NCBI RefSeq assembly: GCF_964340395.1
Contig: NC_135569.1
Span: forward strand, 2,816,400 to 2,880,399
DNA: 64,000 nucleotides
Direction: 5' to 3'
Origin: Glandiceps talaboti
Taxonomy: Eukaryota > Hemichordata > Enteropneusta > Spengelidae
The translations under genes and the position numbers were made by a program. Below the pieces are notes generated by a model. That model did not search any database. It was not told the origin of the DNA and saw only the letters and a program-made list of their open reading frames with translations. Of this stretch, positions 37,891 through 49,170 are shown one piece after another. Position 1 is the first letter of the stretch, and each line of letters begins with the position of its first letter.

Positions 37891-38354
37891 CAATAGGGAA
37901 CTTGCAATCCAGACTGAGCATGCTCTGACGCAAAGGACTATGGGATTATTTGTGGTTATCATAATACCTAATCCGGAGCTACTGATAAAATAAACCTGCC
38001 ACAATTGTCACGGTAACTATGAATTGATTATTTGTGGTTACAAAAGATGTAGATTATTGTTTACAATACTATTTGATTAGTATTTATTATCACATCTCCC
38101 ATGATGCAACATTCAACATGGCGGACTTGCAAACTCGCCATGTTGAATGTTGCATCATGGGAAATGTGATAAATACTACTCAATTAGTATTGTAAACAAT
38201 GTTGTTACCACAAATGATCAATTCATAGTCACCCTGACAATTGTGGGAGGTTTATTTTATCAGTAACTCCAGATTAGGTATTATGATAACCACAGATAAT
38301 CCCATAGTCCTTTGCATCTGAGCATGCTCAGTCTGGATTACAAGTTCCCTATTG
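37891..38354. repeat. Near-perfect 464-bp palindrome
   Basis: It starts CAATAGGGAACTTG and ends CAAGTTCCCTATTG. Arms of about 225 bp pair throughout (TGAGCATGCTC, CCTAATCCGGAG-like, CATGATGCAACATTCAACAT) around the centre GGCGGACTTGCAAACTCGCC. It lies just beyond the last large atrophin exon. Confidence 0.93.
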
Positions 38355-38605
38355 GATTAAATTAACCAGGTCTAGATAAGAACAGTGTTGTTCCTTTTGA
38401 CCCAAACTGTAAAATACGCCGTTGGCCGATGTGTGAGGGCGCCTCGTCATGGTGTACCTTACCTTATAGGTTTGACCCTACTGACAAGAAACGGGTTTTC
38501 TTTATTCCAGTTTCTATGTTTTTGTAACAGTAAAACACTGAGTTTGCTGCAAAGGTAACTATTGAATTATTATTTTATAATAGTAGTTTTGGGTTAAATG
38601 TGTAC

Positions 38606-39631
38606 TCACTTCATGAGACTATCTTGGTGAGCCAGGAATTGTTGTTGAAGATGTGAAAACCGTTGTTGTTCAATGATTTGTCTCTGCATTGCTTCATGAT
38701 GTATTTGTTGTGCCAGTGCATCACCAAATGGATGACTAACCAGTGCTGGACGTACAGCACCACTAAACGCTGGATCCAACGGGTGAGCTCCTGGTGGGTA
38801 TGGAGTTGCAGCAGCAGCGGCAGCAGCAGTACCAGCTAATGGATGTGGTCCCATCGGTGATAATGGTACCGGATGATCCATGGGATAAGCTGGATTGATA
38901 TGGGCATGGGTTTCACCTGGATGCACATGTAGGTGCGTATGAGAGTGTGTGTGTTGGTGTTGATTAAGACTGGTGAACTGCAGTCTTCCTACAGGGTCCA
39001 TTAATGCCAGTCTCTCACTTTGCAGTCTTTCATATTGTATTCTTTCAACAGGATTAGTGAATGGTGTTTCTGCTGGCACCATTGGATGACCAGGTAGAAG
39101 AACTCTGTCCAGGGGTCTGTCACCATGTCTTTCCAGTGGATGATGAGGTACATGGAATGGTGATGGTTGTGGGGTGCGATCCCCTGGTAGTCCGTGTCTG
39201 TTCAACAACCAATGTCTTTCCATTGGATGTAAATGTGTTCCAAGTGGATCTAACTTCATTTTGTCCCTGAGTTCCCGTTCTCGGATCTCACGTTCAATCA
39301 TTTCACGTTCCCGGAACTCGCGTTCTCGTAATTCTCTTTCAAGTTCAATATCCCTTTCCCTGGCGCCAGGAGGATAAACAGGCACTCCCTGTGCAAGTCC
39401 ATACCTTAGCATAGGATCTGGACCTGTTAGACATGCTAGTGTATTTGGTCCCGGTGTTCTTGCATGTGGACGTGCATATTCACTCAGAGTTCGTAATGCT
39501 GGTGTGTCGTAACCTGGTGGTGGCATGTGATGACCTCCAGGCGATATATAGGCTGGTCCTTGCTGCATTCCATAAGGGCCAGTAATCAAAGCATCAGCAC
39601 TGTTGTTTTCAGGAGGTGTCTCAGGTTTCTT
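38606..39631 (-). CDS. RERE: RERE exon: conserved atrophin C-terminal domain
   Basis: CTTGATAG acceptor, phase 0. It encodes [42 protein letters not shown]-rich [38 protein letters not shown], a His-rich stretch ([18 protein letters not shown]), an Ala7 run, and [20 protein letters not shown] near the end. TGA is at 38608-38606, but a consensus GTGAGT donor overlaps it. Confidence 0.93.
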   Translation of the reverse strand, partial: KKPETPPENNSADALITGPYGMQQGPAYISPGGHHMPPPGYDTPALRTLSEYARPHARTPGPNTLACLTGPDPMLRYGLAQGVPVYPPGARERDIELERELREREFREREMIEREIRERELRDKMKLDPLGTHLHPMERHWLLNRHGLPGDRTPQPSPFHVPHHPLERHGDRPLDRVLLPGHPMVPAETPFTNPVERIQYERLQSERLALMDPVGRLQFTSLNQHQHTHSHTHLHVHPGETHAHINPAYPMDHPVPLSPMGPHPLAGTAAAAAAATPYPPGAHPLDPAFSGAVRPALVSHPFGDALAQQIHHEAMQRQIIEQQRFSHLQQQFLAHQDSLMK

Positions 39632-42600
39632 CTATCAAGAATAATAAATAATTGTCAGTAAAGAAAATAGAATGAAAGCTAGATAATTACACAATGCACA
39701 TATGAATCTCAACTTCCCTAACCATGTTTAAAGAATTTATACACATAAAGAAGAAAGGGTATTACAAAAACATTAACTTTTGAAACTATTTGGACATTCT
39801 GTTTTAGCACATCTGTACAATATGAAATGTTACAATTGTGTGATTTAGATACATAGTAATATACTTACAATTAAGGACTTGGCTATACATAGATACATAG
39901 TAATACAGTGTATCTTTATAAACTACTACATCATATCCATACGTAAATGTCACACATTTAAATTAGTATCATTCTTTTTATTATTCAAATATTCCTCCTA
40001 AGAATTTTTCCGTAATAATCTTATCATTTATATTCTGAGTTCTACCATTAAGCTACACAAGCATAGTAAAGGTTTCTCCATCTTGACAGCAAACGTAATA
40101 TATCATGATATGATATGATATGATATATATTTTATTACCCGATCAAAAATAAGTACAATACAAACGTAAATACAGGAAAAGCAAATTAGATCGGATAGCA
40201 GGAGTCTGAAAATAGCTATGCTAATCGTGTCTGACCCCTGGCTAAAGTAAATAATGGTACAAGTTTAGAGTGCAAATAAATATACAAAAAGTAGCTCTAC
40301 CCTTAACCCCCTCCCCTCACCATCCCCCCTATATATACGAGTGCCATAATGAAAAGAAGTCATATATTACATTAGAACTATACAACATAGGGATGTTAGC
40401 CCATCTTGTAAACACACAAAGATGTTTTGTTTGTTTGTACTGTAAACTTACCGCAACAACTTCTTCTTCCTTTTCTTTCTCTCGCTCTCGCTCTCTTTCC
40501 CTTTCTCTTTCCTTCTCCTTCTCCTTTTCCTTCTCCCGTTCCCTTTCTCTCTCCTTCTCCCTTTCCCGTCTTTCCTTTTCTTGTTCTCTTTCCCGTTCTC
40601 TCTCAGCCTCTCTCTCCTTTTCTTTCTGTTTCTCTCTTAATACTCGTGCCTTCTCTGCTGCTTCAGCGCGTTTTTTGTATAATTTGGAATCCTGAAGGGG
40701 CGTGAACAGCAGATCTGTTCTTGCACACGAATTGTACTCTCTCTTCCAATGCTGGACAAAACTACAAATATGACCACAAAGACATACAATGAGTGCAAAC
40801 AGACTAATTTTTAGCCACAACATGTGAATATAGGCTTTGTTTTATCATTTATGTTTCATACTAAAATTACACCATGCATGAGCCAAGTTGAACCAAAAAT
40901 GTATTATACTCTTGCCATTCTACGTCATTGGTTCTGCTGTGTTTGAAATACGAGCCAAAATGTTCAAAATTGCCATTACTTTACTTACGACTCTGAGCAA
41001 AACCACTATCACCGATATTTTGTTAAACATGCAACCCTGCATTTTCAGCCAAGTCCTCTAGCTAAGAAAAGAATGTTTTAGAAGTTAGAAATATACATGA
41101 ATATGATGACCTACCTTGCAGTTTGACTTGTATGGACAAGTTGATCAACAATAACTGGTTCTGGTGAGGGCGCCCTCTCCATTTCTTCTTCTTGTTCTTC
41201 TTTCTCTTCTTCGACTTCTTCAATTTCTTTCTTAATAACAATATCAGTCACGATTGGCTTTTCACATGGCAGTGGACTCTTCACTCTTTCTGGTAACAGA
41301 GGGAGTGCAGCAGTCATAGTTTCTTGTAAGTTAGGGGGCTCTGCACTTACAGGTTCTGGCATCTTACGGGGTTCACTACGGATATGTTCAGGTAAGTTTG
41401 GGGGTCCGTAGTTGGAATGCAATGGTGGTACTGGTGGTAGGCTTGCTGTGGATGGTACGTGAGCAATGACGGGCGTTGGTGCAGCTATCATTGGCGGCAG
41501 TGATGATGACTGCATAGATTCCGTCAAAGGTAACATTGAGGGTGGCATTCTATCACATGGAATACTGTATGGATGATTGACAACCTCTCTGGGTAATTCA
41601 TCTCGGCATTGTGCTAACTGTTCAAATTGTTCCTGGTCCTGGTCTTGGTCTTGGTCTTGATCACTTTCATTGTCATTATCAGGGTTAGGTGAACACACAG
41701 ATGAAGCACTAGTAAGAGCATCTTGGTCCTGTGCTGTGGTACTAGCAGATTCTTCATTGATAGTACTACTGGTGTCTGTACAGGCACCTTGATCTGATGG
41801 AGTTTCAGATCTCTCCTCAGAGTCCTGCCACAAATCACATCATTCAAATTATGTTACACTAATGTAAATCATGTTATGCTATATTTCAAACCATGTTACA
41901 TTTATCATTCAAATCATGTTATGCTATGATTCAAATCATGTTATGCCATATTTCAAACCATGTTACATTTATCATTCAAATCATGTTATGCTATGATTCA
42001 AATCATGTTATACCATATTTCAAATCATGTTATGCTATGATTCAAATCATGTTATGCCATATTTCAAACCATGTTACATTTATCATTCAAATCATGTTAT
42101 GCTATGATTCAAATCATCTTACACTGTAATTCAAATCATTTTGTACATGTGAATATATGATTCTAACCCCAATATCAGTTTTATTTACTAAATTCCTTTT
42201 TGAAGAAACACTGCTTTCAGTAAATTTGAGATGACAACATACTTTGTAACTTTGTCATTTTTAAATTGAGAAGCCATAAAAATGGTTTCAAAGACAACAA
42301 TCTTCACTATTTCCATAACTATGGCTTCTGTTCCATTGAGAACATTCTGTTTCTATGACAACGATCTCTACTGTTTCTATGACAACGATCGCTACTGTTT
42401 CTATGACAACGACCTCTATTGTTTCTATGACAATGATCTCTACTGTTTCTATGACAACGACCTCTACTGTTTCTATGGCAATGATCTCTACTGTTTCTAT
42501 GACAACGACCTCTGTTTCTATGACAACAACATCAAACTGAATATTTGACCATACCTGTGATTTGAGTTTCTTAAATCCTGAATCAGATTCTATTTCATCC

Positions 42601-45529
42601 TTGGAATCTGTTTCTTCTCGTTCTCTCAACTGTCTCTTGCTTTCCTGGATAATCTCATCACTCTCGTCTTCTCGAATTTTCTGTTTGATTTATGAAACAG
42701 AGTTAGTTATTAGCTATGTTTGACTACTTTGGTTTTCTGTCAGGTTTACAATACAGACTAAGTGACTATTTAAGTAATCTACATCAAACTATGCTATCAT
42801 TCTCTTCCTTCTTACTAGATGCAATGAACACTTTTAAACATTGCAAATTATCATTTCTTGTTTTACTGTTGTTGTTTTTTTATTTTGCTTTTTGGTTTTT
42901 TCTCAACATGTTTATTTTACTGATATGTGAACTCAAGCAATTTGTCCATTTTATTTTGGTCACATTTTTGTTTTAATAAATCATGTATTCTTATTATTAA
43001 ATCAGCCTGTTCATCGTCTTTATTGAAATATGCTTTTCTCCAAACATGGATATATGGGGATGGATGTACAGATGGATAGAATTGGGGGTGAGGGTGGTGG
43101 GAGGGGATAGAGAAAGACAAAGAGTGGCAGAAGAAAATACAATGTGTGTAGAGAGATCGACAGAGAGTGGAAAGGAAATAGAGTAGAGGAAATAGAGAAG
43201 AGAAAGTGAGAGTTAGCAGTGCGAGGAAACAGTGTGCACATAAAAAATGTTGACCAGAGATATACACAGAATAAGTGAAATGTACACTTTACCTTCTTTC
43301 GTCCACGTCCACTTGACTTAGTGCTACTGCTATCACTGGACGTACTAAACATGCTGGGAGAGTTGCGATTACTACCACGTGATAAACGGCGTGAATTGAT
43401 TGGACTAGATGGTTCACTACCATATTTACTACGACCACTACGAAGAGTTGAACTCACCTATCACACAAAGAAACAGTCATTGATTATATCAATATCCAAC
43501 ATAGAATCCAAGGTAAGTCTTATCAACAATACTATTGTTATTTCTCTATATAATAATCAGATGTTATTCTCCCATATTGCCTTCGTTCAGCCAAGGAAAA
43601 TACAAGCGACTTAAGGGGCCTTTGTCAATACTCGTCTTGCGACTCAGTGACAAAGGCCCCTTAGGTCAGAAGTATATGAATGAAGAAAAGTATTGTAGAA
43701 TAACATAATTATACCAGCACCAGTAATATCAAAGAAAAATTGGGGATAATAATGGTAATTTTGAATGTTTTGACTCATATTTCGAACACAGCAGAATCAG
43801 TGACATAGACACGTGTTGTCATGACATAGAACATCCAGGGTATATGTTCCATATTTTTTGTTCAACTTGGCCCATGCATGGTATAATGAGTATTGTATTT
43901 TCTAGTCTAAGAATAATTTTCATTTCAAAAACACAAACTATGAATACATATTTATCAGCATTTATCATACTTATCATCAGTGACTTTTCCATTTCTCAAA
44001 CCGATCCAAAAGTAGTGACAATTTTTTGATGAAATGAAACGAGACTAGCATTTGATGTCTCTAAGTATTAGTCAAATCTCATGATATGTTTGACCAATGA
44101 AATAACATGTACTTATACATCTCTTTACTTGTCAAGTCACATGATCACTGTTTGACCAATGAAATGACTTATACTTACAGAGTCTCTATTCCTTCTGGTT
44201 CTCATTTTGTGTTTGATGTCATCGGAATCATTTTCTTTGACAGGTTTAAACATAAATGGAGGTGGACTGCGTGGGTTATCTATCGGTTTTAATTCACCAT
44301 ATTTCTTAAAAAATATTCTACACTCTGTACATAGTAAGACTTTATCTTTGCCACCGTGATGCCAGTCTTTGGAATCTGTCAAAAAAAATACATGCATCTA
44401 ATTATTTTGTTGATACATGATTGGATAAATATTGATCACATGATGTGCTCCAACTGTCATGTGACTTTTACTATAGATCACATGAGCTGATACCAATTTC
44501 AGCCTGCAATTTGTCAAATAATCAAATGACAACCGTATGATAGAATTATCACATTTTCTGTAAGTTTTTCAGGCATTTTGTGAAGAGGTTTTCTAGCGAC
44601 ATTTTTTGTGACAGACTTGGTGTTTATCAAAACACTTCACAATATTCTATCATGAAATAACTACATTTCTTATATGTTGTTCATTCAACCAATCATACGA
44701 CAAATTGTAAGTCACATGACCTGTGATAATCACATGATGCAAAATCCAATGCAACAACTACACAACCAAATCTAACTGAAAATTTCACATTTAAAAAAAA
44801 ACAACATTTTTCACTACCAAAGTAACCGAAAATTTCACTTTTAAAAAAAAACATTTTTCACAACCAAATCTAACTGAAAATTTCACATTTAAAAAAAAAT
44901 GTTTTTCACAACCAAATCTAACTGAAAATTTCACATTTAAAAAAAAATGTTCACTACCAATCTAACTGAAAATTTCACATTTTTCATTAATATGCTTCCT
45001 TGAAGGCTTAACGTCGCCATCAAATAAAACGTTGATATAAAGTGCTCTATCACAGGTTGTGATCACAATAACTTACTTGTACTGTAGCAATGTCTACAGG
45101 CATAACCACTAAGATCTTTCTCACTGTCTTCACTATCAATCTCCTCTTCACTTGCTGAACTCAAATCCACTGGAGAGATATCAAAGAATATACAGTATAA
45201 AAGTTAATGAAATGAGAACATTCCAGACTATCTGTATCATGTGTATGTCTGACCTGATAATGTTTAGTGAACAGAATGAAAACTAGTCAACATCATTCTG
45301 ACCCCCCCCCCCCCCATTAATTGAGACAAAAAAATACAAACTCTCAGTCATATAATAACTAACTATATCAAAATTACCACTTACAAAATTCTGAGCTAGC
45401 TGGTCGGCTTGTTCGTGACCCGCCACGTATCCTTCGGAGTACGTTTTGTCTGCGATGTTTACGATGAGGTCTTTGGTTAGATGCTTCTGGTGTTTTCTTC
45501 CAATAATAATAATATTCTACGAGGTCACC
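38606..45529 (-). CDS. RERE: Atrophin / arginine-glutamate dipeptide repeats protein, C-terminal part
   Basis: Exons in - strand order: 45529-45385, 45169-45077, 44375-44179, 43457-43293, 42680-42555, 41824-41115, 40761-40452, 39631-38606. Phases match at every joint and give about 923 residues. Order: end of the SANT domain ([15 protein letters not shown]), acidic [14 protein letters not shown]-type zinc finger (CRHC ... CTEC), LRSGR motif, acidic/Pro-rich linker, [10 protein letters not shown] motif, RE/KE dipeptide coiled coil, and the conserved atrophin C-terminus ([15 protein letters not shown]). RERE is a nuclear corepressor that links histone deacetylases and nuclear receptors. The upstream BAH, ELM2 and most of the SANT exons are not seen before 64000. 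Vertebrate RERE is longer in its Pro-rich linker, and this invertebrate form is compact there. Assignment is very secure; the exact C-terminus is not. Confidence 0.95.
39640..40440 (-). other. Atrophin intron
   Basis: No exon or element was identified apart from (ATATG)n-like sequence near 40105-40130. Confidence 0.5.
40452..40761 (-). CDS. RERE: RERE exon: [10 protein letters not shown] motif and RE/KE dipeptide coiled coil
   Basis: TTTGTAG acceptor and GTAAGT donor; phase 2 in, 0 out. It encodes [38 protein letters not shown], then about 50 residues of almost pure Arg/Glu/Lys dipeptides, the feature the family is named for. Confidence 0.95.
41115..41824 (-). CDS. RERE: RERE exon: long Pro/Ser/acidic linker
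   Basis: GTGGCAG acceptor and GTAGGT donor; 710 nt, phase 0 in, 2 out. It opens [20 protein letters not shown], has a DQDQDQDQ run coded by a short repeat, a Pro-rich middle, a sumoylation-like [12 protein letters not shown], and ends [17 protein letters not shown], matching the vertebrate SPEPTVVDTPSHASQSAR region. Confidence 0.92.
41838..42140. repeat. ~20-26 bp minisatellite (ATTCAAATCATGTTATGCTA)
   Basis: About 13 units, in the intron directly next to the long linker exon of RERE. Larger ~110-bp blocks are also repeated. Confidence 0.92.
42340..42535. repeat. 24-bp minisatellite (CTACTGTTTCTATGACAACG)
   Basis: About eight units of 24 bp, which keeps several frames open and creates spurious ORFs on both strands. 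It ends 20 bases before the RERE exon donor at 42555. Confidence 0.95.
42555..42680 (-). CDS. RERE: RERE exon: charged segment
   Basis: CAAACAG acceptor and GTATGG donor; 126 nt, phase 0-0. It encodes [20 protein letters not shown] and [16 protein letters not shown]-like acidic/basic sequence. It sits between two intronic minisatellites. Confidence 0.82.
43293..43457 (-). CDS. RERE: RERE exon: LRSGR Ser-rich segment
   Basis: GTGATAG acceptor and GTAAAG donor; 165 nt, phase 0-0. It encodes [20 protein letters not shown], a Ser-rich run ([16 protein letters not shown]) and RGRKK. Confidence 0.9.
43610..43664. other. Strong hairpin in an atrophin intron
   Basis: CTTAAGGGGCCTTTGTCA and TGACAAAGGCCCCTTAG form a 17-bp perfect stem with a ~20-nt loop. 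The loop holds CTCGTCTTGCGACTCAG, itself partly self-complementary. It could be a MITE core or an RNA hairpin. Confidence 0.55.
44179..44375 (-). CDS. RERE: RERE exon: GATA-type zinc finger second half
   Basis: TTTGACAG acceptor and GTAAGT donor. It encodes [20 protein letters not shown], then [11 protein letters not shown] and [11 protein letters not shown], ending MRTRRNRDS. It supplies the second C-x2-C. Confidence 0.95.
44745..44995. repeat. ~45-55 bp tandem repeat (ACCAAATCTAACTGAAAATT)
   Basis: Five units of AACTGAAAATTTCACATTTA followed by a poly-A run and MATTTTTCAC, in an atrophin intron. Confidence 0.92.
45077..45169 (-). CDS. RERE: RERE exon: acidic stretch and first zinc-finger cysteines
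   Basis: TCTCCAG acceptor and GTAAGT donor, 93 nt. It encodes [20 protein letters not shown], then [12 protein letters not shown], giving the first C-x2-C pair. Confidence 0.93.
45385..45529 (-). CDS. RERE: RERE exon: SANT end and basic region
   Basis: AATTTTAG acceptor and GTAAGT donor; phase 0 in, 1 out. It encodes [17 protein letters not shown], then [16 protein letters not shown] and SRPASSEF. The [11 protein letters not shown] block is diagnostic of RERE-type SANT ends. Confidence 0.93.
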
Positions 45530-47057
45530 CTAAAATTGAAAGAAAAAGAAAAGAAAAGAAAATGAAGTATAAACTGTACATGAAAGTACAAAACTTTTGC
45601 AGACTGGTAACTGAAACCAGGAGATGCTTTAAAAGTACAACATTCATGCTTTCTAGTATTAGGTAGGACTCTATTATGTGACAATGTTGATGACAACAGC
45701 AATGACGCTGGGGACGATGAAGATAACGATGATGATCATCAAGATGACGACGATGTTGACATTGTTCTTGTTCTCAGATTGGGTTATCCATTTTGATAGA
45801 TGACATTTCTTGAGAAAATTTCAGTGTTTGCTTCAAAATTAATGATAGAGCTACATAAAATTTAGATAAAAATCTACCTACTATTCTAAAATTGAGCGTA
45901 ATTGGAACCCACACAATTTGTATTTGTTAGGCCTAACCTTAAATCTAAGACTATTAAATGGTACTGTCTTTCCACTATTCCCTAGTGTAGTGAAGTCATA
46001 GATTCAGCCAACAGACAGCTAATAGTATAAAGATTTATAGAGTCTAAACCATTGATAAAAACTACAAATCATGAGTATGAATATTAACAATGTGAAGAAA
46101 TTATGGGCCATAAAGTATATCAGCAAATAAACCTACAAATGATACCAATGTCTCCTTCATTGCCTAATCCCCTACAAGTAGTCTATACAAATTACAAAGT
46201 TGCTTGGCTGTATAGCAGTGATAGACAATACAAATTACAATGTTACTTGTCTTTCCCCGTGGTGACATTGCTGGAACTAACTTTTAATATTACCATGTCA
46301 GTCTGTGACATACACTCAAGTCTGTGTGACTGAGACCTCCAACCTTATTGAATACAATCAATCCTAGATGCAAATAGCCTAAAGACTTCACATTTCTGTT
46401 TGCCTGAAATACACCATCGCTTTAACCAACAGGATGAGTCTTTGGGCAAAGTTAAAAAAGGCATACCACATGTCACCGTCACACTCTATCTATGTCATTA
46501 CATGATGTCTAATGCAAGACTTTAGAGTACCTTGTGTCTAATAACCAGTAAGAATTGATTTAGCATAGGATGTCAGCTCAATATACTGTTCACAAAGTGA
46601 AAGACAGTTGTCAAGATGTAAACTAATATACTTTGTTAGTATGGTGCCTCACTGCCAACTAGCTAACAACTATCATGTATAATAAGTGTACTATTACTAG
46701 TCACATACATAAAAGCAAAGTGAACATATCAGCCTTGTCTTGATAGTCAAACCCAACTTTATGCTTTGTTTCTGTACGTATATCTTTCTTTAATACATCA
46801 ACAGCTCTGTATAGTAATTTTGGTTACTTCTGTCTTATTTTACATTTGTGCATTATTGGAAATTGATGTGGATAATGTTTTCGTTGACATATCGCTATAT
46901 ACATAAACTAATTCTAATTCTAATTCCAATTCTATAGTAAATATACTAGTACAATAGTGAGAACACAATTCTTAAACTATGAATTTCACTTACAAACAAC
47001 CACTGTGTTGGCTACCATGTTGTTTTCATACCCACACAGGATATAAATAGTGGCCCT

Positions 47058-47262
47058 TAGTCCAGTACCTATATGGTATCGTTAAGGTTTTTACTTAGAG
47101 ACCACGTTGGCATCCAGACTATACAGTAACTAGTCTAGTTCCTATACGGTATCATTATGATTTACACCTCCACTCAGAGACCATGTTGGCATCCAAACTG
47201 TACCACAGTAACTACTCTAGTACAATTTACTTGGAGACCACTTTGGTATCCAGACTAAAATA
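47058..47262. repeat. ~90 bp tandem repeat, about 2.5 copies
   Basis: ACTYAGAGACCAYGTTGGCA, TCCARACT and GTAACTASTCTAGT blocks recur in order. Confidence 0.75.
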
Positions 47263-48296
47263 GCCTGTACACTATAAACTTTATGATAGAGTGCTCTGTT
47301 TTCAATGACTGTCTGATAAGTGTGTGTGTCAAAACTAGTTACTCCAACATCAAACTTGTTTATAGCTTGACATTATCTTTGATATAATTGATTATGTGCA
47401 GTGTGAAAGAACACACCCACCCAATGGTTTAGGTACTAGTCAATTATTTCATGATGGGGAGGGGCAATACTCAATCAAACTTGTTAATACACTAATATAG
47501 TCATGCCCTCAATTAGTCTTCATTTTAGACATTGAATATTCAAATGTGGCCTAAAATATTTCAAGTATAACTTGGATAAGAAGTGGTAACCATTTCTTGC
47601 CCATCTCGCACATCAACATCAATGTTTCATGTTGTACAAGATCTAACATACAGTAGCCATTCCACTGTACAAGTAACTCTCCAAGAAACCGAATCAGCTC
47701 TATCTCTAGCTGTGGTTTGCATGCAGGTTTTATTTAATGGTGCACATAAAGTGAAAGGCTTTCAGCTTTGTCTGCCTGTAGTAGCATCTACAATAGGCAT
47801 TTATCATGAATGAACTACTCTAGGCTATTTTATGAGGGGGTTTCATCTCTTCGTTGTCATTATGTGAACATAAAGACAACAACTGATCTATTGTGAAGGG
47901 ATAATAAAATACATGTTTATACCCAGTACTTGTGTATTATTACCCAGCTCTCTTTTCATGACTATCCTTGCACTGAATGTAGTGGGACAAATGTCCAGAC
48001 AACATACATGTGTTGTGATTCACACTACAGACTTCCTTTGTTTCCTTAGGATCAATAACTTGTTTGATTCAAAGTGTTACCATGGTGATTTGTTACAATC
48101 AGCTCCAACATAAAGGTCATATTTATAATAAACTGTTTGAGGGATTCCGAACTGCATCTTTTATGTAGAGTTTCTAAAACTAAAACCACGCTATCTAATT
48201 TAACCTGTGTTGATATATACCGGTATTCTCTTTGCCTTTGTGTATATGTCCTTTTATCACATAAATACGTGCATATCTTCTACTGTGTGACGTCAA

Positions 48297-48328
48297 ACAG
48301 GGGTGATTTCAGAGCATATCACCCCTGT
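48297..48328. other. Short perfect hairpin
   Basis: ACAGGGGTGAT and ATCACCCCTGT are separated by 10 nt, next to a TGACGTCA-like word (GTGACGTCAAAC). Confidence 0.4.
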
Positions 48329-48879
48329 TCTACCGAACTATTTTTTTCTCCGTACCGTTGTTTGAGTGTTCGTGTCAATCCTACGCTACGATCAAGTTTA
48401 TCATAATAATTATGTGCTTTCAAAACGTAAATGCATACATTACGTTAGTAACGTTACATATATCCTTGGATGGCATGAGTTTCATACATAGAAGTCCTTT
48501 TATTTTTATTTGATACATTTTATTCTATTTATATATAAAAACAACATAGTTTAAGAATTCACACATCAGGTTGGTCTGTGACTGTCATTTCACTTCTTTC
48601 ATACGGCTCTACTTTCTTACACATAAATAAGACTAAGCATGTGGGTGCCATTTACTTTATAAGGAAATGGTGAAAATAATGAATTTATGACAATGCCTGA
48701 CAACTGCATTCTCGCACACCAGAGGTATTATTTGTACCACTACATTTCGAGGCTCGTTAAGAACGTTGCTGTAAAACAGGTCGCGGTTTGCGATGATCGA
48801 CAACTGTTTCACCAAAAATAAACTAAAAAATGTTGTGACGATGAAACAATGTTGCCAACATGCACAAATAATATCACAC

Positions 48880-48942
48880 TCACTACATACATACATCCCT
48901 CCCTCCCTCCCTTCCTACCTACCTACATGCATACTACATACA

Positions 48943-48975
<33 letters not shown>

Positions 48976-49073
48976 GCACACACATACATACACACACATA
49001 CATACATACATACATACATACATACATACATACATACATACATACATACATACATACAAATACACGCACATAC

Positions 49074-49120
<47 letters not shown>

Positions 49121-49170
49121 CATATACCCTGGATATACACACACACATCATACTAGTATATACACATACA
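48880..49170. repeat. Compound microsatellite (TACA)n-(TA)n-(CA)n
   Basis: CCCT repeats, then (CATA)n to about 49060, TATATATATA, (AC)n to 49118 and a mixed tail. Confidence 0.97.

Noticed and set aside
39061-39377. + strand ORFs antisense to the last atrophin exon
   Set aside because: They are shadows of the strongly supported - strand coding exon.
40270-40705. + strand Ser/Phe/Leu-rich ORFs
   Set aside because: They are the antisense of the RE/KE dipeptide exon.
42282-42629. ORFs with YDNDLYCF or VVIETVEI repeats
   Set aside because: They are produced by the 24-bp intronic minisatellite. Only the part beyond 42555 belongs to an atrophin exon.
42716-42976. Hydrophobic 86-codon ORF resembling a small membrane protein
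   Set aside because: It is T-rich intronic sequence, with no splice context or family resemblance.
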